Assembly (NCBI GenBank): GCA_022414725.1
Contig: CM039464.1
Coordinates: 2,502,528 to 2,566,527 of the forward strand
DNA from: Microglena sp. YARC
Taxonomy: Eukaryota; Chlorophyta; Chlorophyceae; Chlamydomonadales; Chlamydomonadaceae
Direction of reading: 5' to 3'
Length of the DNA: 64,000 nt
This document shows, in pieces, positions 1 to 10,900 of the stretch. Made by a program: the position numbers and the translations under genes. How positions within the stretch are numbered: the first letter of the stretch is position 1; every line of letters begins with the position of its first letter. Under the pieces are notes generated by a model. The model made no database searches. It had not been told where the DNA came from and saw only the letters and a list, made by a program, of their open reading frames with translations.

Positions 1-660
1 GCTGGCTTGACGGCTCCAGTGGTGGTGAACACAACCACTGCAACCGAAGAGGCCCTGGCAAAGTACCCTTTCCTTGCCTCTGAAGGCGACAGGTGTGTGC
101 AGGACAACTTATTTTGTATCCACACTTCTATGTATTCGTATACTCTTGCATATACTCTACATCTGTGTGTCGATCAAAGCAGCATCAAGGGGTAGTGAAT
201 ACAGCCACCTCGCTTTTGTTTTAGCAGAACAGGCCCTGGCAAGTACCCTTCTTGCCTCTGAAGGTGACAGGTGTGTGCAGGACAACTTATTTGTGTTCAC
301 TTTATTTAGTAATAATTGTATTTTGCATTTGTTTTATTTTGTATTCATTTTATTTTGTATTCATTTTATTTTGTATTCATTTTATTTGTATCCACTGTTG
401 TATGCATACATATATATACTATACATCTGTGTGTCGATCAAAGCAGCAGCAAGAGGTAGTGAATACAGCCACCTCGCTTTTGTTTTAGCAGAACAGGCCC
501 TGGCCAATTACCCCTTCCTTGCCTCTGAAGGTGACAGGTGTGTGCAGGGCGACTTCTCTATATTCACCATTGTATGTATAAATACACAATACATATGTAT
601 GTATAAATACACAATACATATGTATGTATAAATAAACAGTACATATGTATGTCATCATAG
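1..660 (+). repeat. Tandem array carrying an exon-like module (3 copies)
   Basis: Three copies of a module ending in GACAGGTGTGTGCAG occur at about 49-102, 225-280 and 489-547, separated by AT-rich intron-like sequence with TTTTATTTTGTATTCA repeats. Copies two and three follow a TTTTAG acceptor and a shared upstream block (tcgatcaaagcagca...). This is the same exon-boundary amplification seen across the rest of the gene. Confidence 0.6.
489..547 (+). CDS. Candidate ECM29 N-terminal-half exon (most complete of three copies)
   Basis: The segment after a TTTTAG acceptor reads EQALANYPFLASEGDRCVQ in one open frame and stops at CAG followed by a G-rich boundary. The pattern of an alanine-rich helix, an L-A-x-x-x-P-x-L turn and an acidic/valine stretch resembles the ECM29 region where a HEAT helix precedes an LF-x-AL block, but the match is short. 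Two other copies (49-102 and 225-280) encode nearly the same peptide. No clear GT donor in the right phase could be fixed, so the boundaries are approximate. It could be an exon of another gene. Confidence 0.35.
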
Positions 661-975
661 CAACAGCAAGTGGTGGTGAAGACCGGCTGGCTCTCGTACC
701 AGGCTCGCTCCACCGGTGGTGAAGGCCGGCTGGCACCACCGGTGGAGGAAGGCCGGCTGGCTCCACCACTGGTGAAGGCCGGCTGGCTCCACCACTGGTG
801 GTGAAGACCGGCTGGCTCTCGTACCAGGCTCGCTCCACCGGTGGTGAAGGCCGGCTGGCACCACCGGTGGAGGAAGGCCGGCTGGCTCCACCACTGGTGA
901 AAGGCCGGCTGGCTCTCACCAACTGGTGGTGAAGACCGGCTGGCTCTCGTACCAGGCCCTCGCTCCACCCGTCAA
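661..975. repeat. GC-rich minisatellite (GGCCGGCTGGCTCCACCACTGG family)
   Basis: Units built from gaaGGCCGGCTGGC and CCACCGGTGG; a segment of about 127 bp beginning ctggtggtgaagaccgg is repeated at about 669 and 796, each containing three to four shorter subunits. Open reading frames on the minus strand are by-products of the repeat. The subunit gctggctctcgtaccagg recurs in modified form at 1858 and 2019. Confidence 0.8.
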
Positions 976-1330
976 TATCAACACACCTCTCTGTACATAT
1001 AAAAACTATGTGACAATATAGAAACATACCAACACAAAAATGTGAAATATTGTGACAGAATACGAGAAAGAATACCAAACATACCATAACTATGTGAAAA
1101 CACGAAACATACCCAACTATGTCAAACCACACAAAAACATTACCAAAACATACCATAACTATGTGAAGATACAAAACATACCCAAACTATGTCAGACACA
1201 CAAAACATACCAAAACATATGTGAATCAAACTTTTGAAAGCATACCAATATGTGAAAATACAAAACATACAAAGAAATATGTGACAAAATAGCCAAGAAC
1301 CATGTGAAATAACAAACCATGCAAGAAATA
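976..1330. repeat. A-rich short tandem repeat (aacataccaaactatgtgaaaa)
   Basis: Irregular units of about 25-40 bp made of AACATACC, AACTATGTGA and ACACAAAACAT. No coding potential is visible; probably intron. Confidence 0.7.
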
Positions 1331-1359
1331 ATGAGAACAATTTCGAACTATATGGAAAT

Positions 1360-1805
1360 ACACACCACAGGAATGTCCATGGGTCCAAAATGGTGGTACA
1401 CACCGCAGGAATGTCCTGTGTCCATGCAGGTCCAAAATGATGGTAACATACCGCAGGACTATGTCCATGTGTCCATGGGGTCCAAAAATGATGGTACACA
1501 CCGCAGGGAATATCCCATGGGTCCATGGGTCCAAAAGAGGATACACACCGCAGGATGTCATGGGTCCAATGGGTCCAAAAGATACACATTCCGCGTAGGA
1601 ATGTCTAATGGGTCCATGGGTCCAAATGATGGTACACACCGCAGGAATATCCTCATGAGGATGGGTCATGGGTCCAAAAGGATACACACCGCAGGAATGT
1701 CCATGGGTCCATGGATCCAAAAGGATACACACCGCAGGAATGTCCATGGGTCCATGGTCCAAATGATGGTACAACACCGAGGAATGTCATGGTCCAAAAT
1801 ACCAA
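1360..1805. repeat. Minisatellite with units gtccaaaatgatggtacac and accgcaggaatgtccatg
   Basis: About ten diverged units of 40-50 bp, each carrying CACACCGCAGGAATGTCCATGG and a GGTCCAAAA block. Overlapping ORFs on both strands follow the repeat and are not genes. Confidence 0.8.
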
Positions 1806-1834
1806 TACTATTATGAAAATACCACACCGGGAAT

Positions 1835-2160
1835 GTCCTGCTGGCCGCATGCATGTGCTGGCTCTTGTACCAGCCTCGCCTCCACCGTACAACATCATTA
1901 CACCCCTGGTCTATAACTATGTGAAAAATAAAGCATGCGCAAGAAAATATATGAAAATTCCCAAACCATGTGGAAAATACGCAATGCAGGAATGTCTGCT
2001 GGCCGCATGCATGCGCTGGCTTCTTGTACCAGCCTCGCTCCACGTCAAGATCAACACACCTCCAGGCAGCCATGCAGGGCCTAGGGGCGAGTCTACGGCC
2101 GACGCAGCTGCGCAGCGGGCCCGCAACCCATCACCTGGTCTAGTCCACTGCGACAATAAA
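1835..2160 (+). other. Duplicated segment, possible exon remnant
   Basis: The block ctggccgcatgcatg..gctggct..ttgtaccagcctcgc occurs at about 1840-1885 and 1999-2042. The second copy follows an ATGCAG acceptor-like site at 1989 and reads ECLLAACMRWLLVPASLHVK, then continues into a GC-rich stretch to 2160. It has the look of a duplicated exon, but no donor with GT was found in phase and no family match is certain. Confidence 0.3.
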
Positions 2161-2650
2161 TACGAAGATTGACAAAGAGAAGGCTTGTTATCCCTCTCAA
2201 AGTGACACAGAATAGCTACCTCAAAAGGTGAGTGGTAGCGTGATAATCTTTGAATAGTAATTTTGCTGCTCCCTCGAACACATTAATCCCTGGCAAACTG
2301 CCGACATCAAGGCGGTTTTTAATGAGAGAAGGGGATCCCTCCCAAAGAGAAGATATCCCCCCAAAGGTGTCACGTGGCACAGCAGCTTTGAAGGAAATTT
2401 CTGTCCCATGACCTTGCATAACCCTGGCAACTGTCGCATCTAGGTGGTAGCTCGAGTGGAGAAGGGATCTCACCCCCAAAGAGAAGATATCCCCCCAAAA
2501 GGTGCTGTGTGGCTCTAAAGCCATTTGAAGGAATTGCTTCCCTCCTCATAATTAACCCCTGACTGAAGGGGATCTCCCTCCAAAGAGAACAGATGACCAC
2601 CCCATAAGGTGAAGTAATGCTACAGCGTCCCGGAAGGAATTGCTCTTTTG
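2161..2650. repeat. Tandem repeat of about 120 bp (gagaagatatccccccaaagg)
   Basis: Three to four diverged units carry GGGATCTCCCTCCAAAGAGAAGATATCCCCCC, a GAAGGAATTGCT or GAAGGAAATTTC block and CTGGCAACTG. No coding frame is convincing; intron-like. Confidence 0.7.
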
Positions 2651-4200
2651 AAAGATAAACCTTGTGGACTGGACAGTCAAGCCCCATACCATAGCTACCA
2701 TACATTCACCGAACAACAGCACTGCTCACTAGCACAGCCCTCCCCGCAGGCTGTGCGGTATCCTCAAACTTGCGCCTGGGACATGCAGCTGGATCCAAGG
2801 AACAACCGTCAGCACACATACCTAGCTTGCCTCCGTTCGACCCCCAACAACTACATCTCATGCCCCATACCTGCCGAAGACCATAGCCACTACCAATCAC
2901 ACAACGACGACCCACACCACACAGAACACACAACAACACACAACTATTCACACATCTCCCTCCTAATTACATTCCTGCTATCCGCAACTCCCCCCCCCCC
3001 CCCAACCACACTCCCCAACACCCTCCCCTCCCTTCCTCCTCCATACCCCCACCACACCCTCCCCTCCCCCCTACCCCATACCCGCCGAGAGCACTCCACT
3101 CCACCCCCGCACAGCTTGTGCGGACATCACTCTAAATTCTCTCCCGAACGACTATATGTAACGAGCCTACATACCCCAAGGAAACCGTCGCACACCTAGC
3201 CTGTTCCTACCTCCTTGGACTAGCCCCTCTACGACACATTCATCATGCCCTCATAATTGACTCGACCATACCACATCTACCCCTCTTAAATGTAGAATTG
3301 CTGCCTCATCTATTACTCCCACACATCCAGTTTAGTCTCCGTCATCTCGTAATCCCCCCCCCCTGTATATATACTCAATGTTTGGAATCCTACAATTTAC
3401 CTCGCGAAAACATGCAGCTGAACCTCACACTTCCATGCGACTGCTCCTTATGACCCCAACGACTAAATAATATCTATTTGCCCTATCAATACCGACATAC
3501 CAATAATTTCATCTCACCCTATAATTGTGATAAAAAATGCTATATCCTACTATGCCCTCAACTACATAGGAAGTCCCCCAACTCATATGCCCCCCCCCCC
3601 AACACGTGGACATGACTATCGTTATCCCAACCGGAACGAACCAGCCACCCCCCCCCTCCCTCACCCCTCCAGCGTATGCGAATCGTACCTCCAGACCCTC
3701 TTCTAGCCTCGCGCAATACTATGTGTCAGCCTGGAACCTCATCACTATCACCTCCAACTGTCCTCGCTGGATCATCGCGAACGACACATAATCATTTGCG
3801 TCCGTCAATACCGACGCGAATTACGCGCTGACATCTCCCCCTATATGTAAATGCTGACTCTACTCCCAACTCCAAGTCCCCAACCCTAAGTTTCCGCGTC
3901 GGGCGCGGGCGCGGCCCGCCCCCCCCCCAGGGTGTGCGTAATGTAAATCCTGTCAACTTCCTCGCGACATGCAGCCTGAACCCCAAGAAACCTGTGTCTG
4001 GCACACTACCTGTGCTGCCTTCCTGTGTGTGTGGTATCCCAACGACAACGTCTGCCGTAGGGGAGAGGAGCTTTGAAGAAAAACCTGTGACTTTGGGAGG
4101 GGGAAAAAAAAAAAAACCCGGCTTATTGGGGTTTTCCCAAGCTTCTGTAAAGACGAGTTCGAAGACCCAGGCTCTGAAGCCCAGGTACTGATTTTAGATA
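2651..4200. other. Pyrimidine-rich, intron-like stretch with decayed long repeats
   Basis: The + strand is rich in C and CA, with runs of up to ten or so C. Blocks resembling ctcgcgacatgcagcctgaa recur at about 2780, 3410 and 3960, so the stretch looks like a very decayed repeat of about 550-630 bp. No gene is supported. Confidence 0.5.
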
Positions 4201-6480
4201 TATGCAAATTTATTACCACAACTTTTAGAGTTCATTATTATAACTTACCATATTATGGTCTGCCGGGTGTGACTGAGCGTGTCGAAGCCTTAATGCTGTT
4301 GACGAGGTGAAGGACCCAGCTCTGATAGCCAGGCACTATTTTTATTTCCCCCCAAGTAGGTATCGAAACGATTTGAGATGGGCATTTTAGTACACTGTAA
4401 TCAAGTTATAGACCACCAGTATATTTCGTACAGATAGTGCTAATTAAGAGCTTACCTGTTTAGCGACCACATGTATGAGAGTTGAATAAACACACCATGT
4501 TTAGTTTACAGATTGATTTACGTACCTGTTTAGTACACTGTATAAGTTATAACCACGCATTGTTTAGCTAACAATGTATTACTACGCTGTTTTAGTACAC
4601 TGTATAATCCGTTATAACCACCATGTTTAGTATAACAATGTATGCTACGCTGTTTTGGTACACTGTATAAATCGTTATAACCACCGATCGGTAGTAGTAC
4701 AACTTTGTAACTTACGTTACCCTTGTTCCATGTACGCATTCGTTGCACTTAAGTACCTTGTATGTACAACCACTCATGTTATAGATACAGATGTTATTGC
4801 TAGGCTGCTCCTATAAGAGTACACATGTATAAGCTAGTTCTATAAAACTACCAGTGGTTACATTATATAACAATGTCCATTTGCTGAATGACTATCACCT
4901 GCTCTCTAGGTCTCACAAACTGGAAAGTGCTGATGAGAGCGACTCACTGAGTTGTCGGAGCTACCAATGTATTACTACCTGTTTAGTACACTGTATAAGT
5001 TATAACCCTAGCCATATTTCCCTCCCACACTTAGTGGACATAACACATGATATTGTACTAGCGCACCCATGTCGCACTGCAGTGCTTTTAGTACGTTGTC
5101 CTGAGTCACCGCTAACGGATGTTTCTCAATGTCGCTAGCCTTACTTACATCTGGAAGGTCTTTGCTTGTTTACGCAAGATTATAAAAAGAGGCCTGTATA
5201 AGATTGTGATTTCTGTGTCTGTGTCCTGTTTAGACACTGTATTAAGTTATAACCCACCAGTTTATAAGACAATTGTATTGCTTACACCTTGGTTTGTCAG
5301 GGGCTGTAGAAACACTTGTATGAAAGTAGTTATGATCTCACCCGATGATTTGTGGTTGTCCTACAATTGGTTTTACTGGTACCTGCTTTTTAGTTAAACA
5401 AAAACAGTATAAGTGTTTATACCCACCATGTTTTTATAACAAATGTTATTATTCTATACCGCTTGTAGTACAAACTGTATAAGTTATAACCATAACACAT
5501 AATAAAATTATATATAACAATAATTACTCTCACCTGTTTGTGGGCTGTACAAGCATGTGGTACTATTTGTAATAGTAGCCACGCTTGTATGTTTAGGTTG
5601 GACCTTCCGTCCAAATGGGATACTATGCGGCCCTCTGATATTTAGGTACGTACTGGTGTTAGGAAGTTGGTTATTAACTTCGTCATGTTGTGAGGTGTTA
5701 GCTAAGTGGGTGTCTGCTTACCTGTTTATACATGTGTATATGGCTTGTGTTATGATCGCACCTATGTTTAGGTTCCAGAGTTGGTGAGTTTACTAGAGGT
5801 CTTGTTTGGTGCTAGCTGTAGTAGTAGGTTTATGTGTTAGAACTTCTATTCTCGCAGTGGGGTTGTTTGTATGGCGACAGTAGTAATTGTTACTACCTGC
5901 TTTAGGCGTGAGCTCGATGCTGTGTAGTATGTTATAACCACCATGTGTTTGGTGTAGTTCTATTGGTATTGTACTGGACACCTTGGTTTGTGATGGGTTG
6001 TAGGATGGCCTGTTGTGACTGTTGTATGGGTATGTGTTTAAGTATAAAACCACCCATGTTAGAACAATGTATTGATGTCTGGTAGCCTGTATTGTAGTAC
6101 ACTGTAATGAGTGTTTGAGTAACCACCATGTTATGAATCTAGGCCAGTATCTCCATGTTACTGGCTGATACCGGTTTGACGTTGGTTCACTGTAGGCTAT
6201 TAGTGGTTGATTTAACCACCATGTTTAGTACAATGTTCCATATGTACACCTGCGTAGTGTACACTGTATAAGGTTATGGTAGAGACTCAGTTCCAATGCT
6301 TAGTACAATGTTGAGTTTACTATCGGTCTGGTTTAGTACAGCAGGCTGGCAGTGGTCAAACGCTGAGGTTGATGTCAAGACCAGCTTGATAGCCAGGTAC
6401 TCACAACCATTTGTATAGCAATTTATTACAACCATCTGGCATTACAATTCGTATACAATTTTATAATATTTTTAGTACAA
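4201..6480. repeat. AT-rich minisatellite of about 55-60 bp (tttagtacactgtataagttataaccaccatg)
   Basis: Dozens of diverged copies of GTTTAGTACACTGTATAAG, TTATAACCACCATG and TACAATGTATTACTACCTG occur. At the left (4140-4370) and right (6350-6570) edges the blocks agctctgatagccaggta and tgatgtcgaggac recur, suggesting a larger duplicated unit around the minisatellite. No ORF here looks like a protein. Confidence 0.75.
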
Positions 6481-6860
6481 TTTATTGGCAAGCATGTTTG
6501 TCAGCTCTGGTAGCCAGTTTTTTTGAAGCCCTGTGTTGATGTCGAGGACAGTCTGGTAGCACAGGTATTACACATTTTTATTCTATATTTTTATTTATTT
6601 TATTTCATTATTAATTTATTTTATTGTATTCATTTATTTTCAAAAGTATATTTATTGGTATTACTATTTATTGTACTATTATTCATTGAAGTGCATAGGA
6701 AGTAGTGCACAACTATTACTATTTACTCACGCGTATTTTTTTGCTTGGGTTTAAAAACATTCCAAACGCAACCAACTCCACTTTTTAATTCTCCTACGCC
6801 TTCACTCGCTTACGACTCCCTACAGACCCCTTGAAAGCTGGCGTTTTTTTAACCAATTGC
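6481..6860. other. AT-rich stretch, no gene seen
   Basis: Runs of TTTATTTTATTT and ATTATTATT up to about 6720, then a short mixed-composition piece. Nothing coding or structured was recognised. Confidence 0.5.
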
Positions 6861-6975
6861 AAGGCTGATGCTGCTGTACCATGGCAATGCAGTAGGGAGT
6901 GTGTTGGCCGAGGCAGTGCCCGAGGACAAGAGGGTGCAGGCGGCAGGCATTGATGTAATGCGCTATATGTCTTAC
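6861..6975 (+). CDS. Possible exon just left of the assembly gap
   Basis: An open frame with protein-like composition reads VGSVLAEAVPEDKRVQAAGI followed by DVMRYM. The composition differs sharply from the flanking AT-rich and repeat DNA. It could be an ECM29 N-terminal exon, where a similar acidic helix followed by an aromatic residue occurs, but the match is too short to claim. Boundaries are approximate because the gap begins at 6991. Confidence 0.25.
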
Positions 6976-6990
6976 CCACAACCACACAGT

Positions 6991-7990
6991 NNNNNNNNNN
7001 NNNNNNNNNNNNNNNNNNNNNNNNNNNNNNNNNNNNNNNNNNNNNNNNNNNNNNNNNNNNNNNNNNNNNNNNNNNNNNNNNNNNNNNNNNNNNNNNNNNN
7101 NNNNNNNNNNNNNNNNNNNNNNNNNNNNNNNNNNNNNNNNNNNNNNNNNNNNNNNNNNNNNNNNNNNNNNNNNNNNNNNNNNNNNNNNNNNNNNNNNNNN
7201 NNNNNNNNNNNNNNNNNNNNNNNNNNNNNNNNNNNNNNNNNNNNNNNNNNNNNNNNNNNNNNNNNNNNNNNNNNNNNNNNNNNNNNNNNNNNNNNNNNNN
7301 NNNNNNNNNNNNNNNNNNNNNNNNNNNNNNNNNNNNNNNNNNNNNNNNNNNNNNNNNNNNNNNNNNNNNNNNNNNNNNNNNNNNNNNNNNNNNNNNNNNN
7401 NNNNNNNNNNNNNNNNNNNNNNNNNNNNNNNNNNNNNNNNNNNNNNNNNNNNNNNNNNNNNNNNNNNNNNNNNNNNNNNNNNNNNNNNNNNNNNNNNNNN
7501 NNNNNNNNNNNNNNNNNNNNNNNNNNNNNNNNNNNNNNNNNNNNNNNNNNNNNNNNNNNNNNNNNNNNNNNNNNNNNNNNNNNNNNNNNNNNNNNNNNNN
7601 NNNNNNNNNNNNNNNNNNNNNNNNNNNNNNNNNNNNNNNNNNNNNNNNNNNNNNNNNNNNNNNNNNNNNNNNNNNNNNNNNNNNNNNNNNNNNNNNNNNN
7701 NNNNNNNNNNNNNNNNNNNNNNNNNNNNNNNNNNNNNNNNNNNNNNNNNNNNNNNNNNNNNNNNNNNNNNNNNNNNNNNNNNNNNNNNNNNNNNNNNNNN
7801 NNNNNNNNNNNNNNNNNNNNNNNNNNNNNNNNNNNNNNNNNNNNNNNNNNNNNNNNNNNNNNNNNNNNNNNNNNNNNNNNNNNNNNNNNNNNNNNNNNNN
7901 NNNNNNNNNNNNNNNNNNNNNNNNNNNNNNNNNNNNNNNNNNNNNNNNNNNNNNNNNNNNNNNNNNNNNNNNNNNNNNNNNNNNNNNNNN
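6991..7990. other. Assembly gap of exactly 1000 N
   Basis: Run of 1000 N, a round number typical of a scaffold gap of unknown size. The right edge falls directly inside the 159-bp tandem array, so the gap probably hides more array copies. Confidence 0.98.
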
Positions 7991-10900
7991 CTGATAACGT
8001 GTTGCAGCTTGCAGAGCCCTTCCCAGCCACCACGTTGGGTCAGGCACTGCAGGGCCTGAAAGGTTTTGAAATCCAGGTGGGTAATGATAACGCCTGGTCG
8101 CTGGTGTGGTATTAAGGTTTATAATGGACAGTTGGCTACACTGGCAGCTGTCACTCCTGTTAAATCGTTAACTGATAACGTGTTGCAGCTTGCAGAGCCT
8201 TCCCGCGCACCGGTACGCACTGCAAAGCCTGAAGGGTTTCTGAAAGGTGGGTGGGAGAGAAATGATAACGGCCTGGGTGTGGTGTGGTAATTAAGGTTGT
8301 AGGAGATAATTGACAGTCGTACATGGGCAGGCTGTCACTCAAGTGTTAACTTACGATATCACGTGTTGCGAAGCTTGAGAGCCTTCTTCCCCACTGGCGC
8401 ATTGGTCCTCGCACTGCAGCCTGAAGGTTTTGAATCCAGGTGGGGTAAAAATTGATAACGCCCCCTGGTGTCGGTGTGGTATTAAAGTTTGTATAATTGA
8501 CAGTGCTAACACGGCAGCTGTCACACACTGGGTTAATCCTTACTACTACGTGGTTGCAGCTTGGGCAGGGAGCCGGTTCCCGCCCACCGGGTCGCACTGG
8601 CAGCCTAAGGTTTGATCCAGGTGGGGTAATGATAACGCCTGGTGTGGTGTGGGTTTAAAGGTTTGTATAATTGACAGTGCTTACATGGCAGCTTCATCAC
8701 TGTTAATCTTACTGAATACTGTTGCAGCTTGCAGAGGCCTTCTTCCCTTGTCACACCTGCACCTGAAGGGTTTTGAATCCAGGTGGGGTAATGTAACGCC
8801 TGGTGTGGTGTGGGTAATTAAGGTTTGTATAATTGACAGTGCTACATGGCAGCTGTCACTCACTGTTAATCTTACTGATACGTGTATGGCAGCTGTGCAG
8901 AGCCTATCCTCCACTGTCACGGACTGCAGCCTTAGTTTGAATTCCCAGGTGGGTAATGAATAACACGGCCTGGGTGATTGGTATGGTATTTAAGGTTGTA
9001 TAATTGGACAGTGGCTACATGGCAAGCGTGTGCACTGGCACCTGTTAATCTTACTGGTACGTGTTTGCAGCTTGGACATGAGCTTCCCGCCTTCTTCCAA
9101 CCGTGGGGGTCACACTGGCGCCTTGAAGGTTATAGAATCCAGGTGGGTAATTGGGAGAACAGCCACTGGTGTGGGGTGTGGACTTTAAGGGTAGATAATA
9201 AGGTGGACAAGGTGCTACAATGTGGGCAGCTGTCACTCACTGTTAATCTTACTGATACGTGGTTTGCAGCTTGCCAAGAGCCTTCCCCGAGCACGATCCG
9301 CCACAGTAACGCCTGGTGTAGGTGTGGATTAACGGTTGTTTAATTGTACAGCTCACAAAGTCAGCTTCACTGTTAATATTAGCTTACAGTGTTGGTCAGC
9401 TGGGCAGAGCCTGTCCCTAATCACCGGTCGGCAACAGGCCTGGCTTTTGAATGCCAGGTGGGAAATTGATAACGCCTTGGTGTGTATTGGAAGGTTGTAT
9501 AGGTATATAATGGGAGGCAGCTGTCCTACGACGTGTTAATCTTAGCTGATCAGTGGCTTGCAGAGCCTTCCCGCCACTGCGGCACTGGCAGCCGTGAAGG
9601 TCTTTGAATCCACGCCTTTGCACGCAGCTGTCACTCATGCTTACTGAACTGGCGTTGGCAGAGGCGCTTTAATCTTACGGAGGTGAGAGAGATTAATGAT
9701 AACGCCTGGTGTGTGGTGGTGGTATGTAAGGTTGTAAATAATTGACAGTGCTAATGGCAGCGTGTCACTCACAGTGGTTTAAAATCTTCAACTGCTACGT
9801 GGTTGCAGCTTGCAGAGCGGCTTCCCCCACCTTCCTGTCACACTGCCAGCCTGAAGGGTTTGAATCCAGGTGGGTAATGATAAACGCCTGGTTGTGGTGA
9901 TGGTGAGGGTTAAAGTTGTATAAATTGACATGCTAACACGGCGCTGTCACTTCAACATGTTAAATTTGCTTACTGATACGATGTTGCAGCTTGCAAGAGC
10001 CTCCCGCCACCTGTCGCATGCAGGCCTGTGAAGGTTTTTGACATCGCAGGTGGGTATGATAAGCGTGGTGTTGGTGTGGTAATAAAGGTATTAAAGTGGT
10101 ATAATTGACAGTGACCGGCAGCTGTCAATCACTTGTTAAATGATACGTGTTGGACGTGTTCAGAGACTGTCACATGTCGCACTGCAGCCTGAAGGTTTTG
10201 AATCCAGGTGGGTAATGATAACGCCTGGGCCTGGTGTGGGTATTAAGGTTGTATTAAGGTTGTTATAATTGATCAGTGCTACAGGGGTGGCAGTACTGTC
10301 ACCACTGATCGGACCACGTTAATCTTACTGATACGTGTTGCAGCTTGCAGAGCCTTCTTCCCACTGTCACACTGCAGCCTGAAGGTTTTGAATCCAGGTG
10401 GGTAATGATAACGCCTGGTGTGGTGTGGTATTAAGGTTGTATAATTGACAGTGCTACATGGCAGCTGTCACTCACTGTTAATCTTACTGATACGTGTTGC
10501 AGCTTGCAGAGCCTTCTTCCACCGTCTGCACTGCAGCCTTGAAGGTTTGAGAATCGCAGTTGGGTAATGATAACGCCTGGTGTGGTGTGGTATTAAAGTT
10601 GTATAATTGCTACACAGTCACTTCACTGCTTGATTAATCGTGTTGCATGGCAGCCTTCTTCCCACTGTCACACCTCACTGGAAGGTTTTGAAGTCCAGGT
10701 GGGTTAAGTGATAACTGGTGTGTGTGGATTAAGGTTGTATTGTTAATCTTAGCTGATACGTGATACAGGTTGCAGCTTTGGCTCTTCTTTCCCTACAGAG
10801 CCTTCTGAAAGTTTTTGATCCAGTGGTGTAATTGATAATTCCTGTGTGGTGTGGTATTAAGGTTGTATAATTGTACGTCGCACTAAGGCAGCGATGTGAC

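Noticed and set aside
6794..8115. Long ORFs across the gap
   Set aside because: They consist mostly of unknown residues from the N run.
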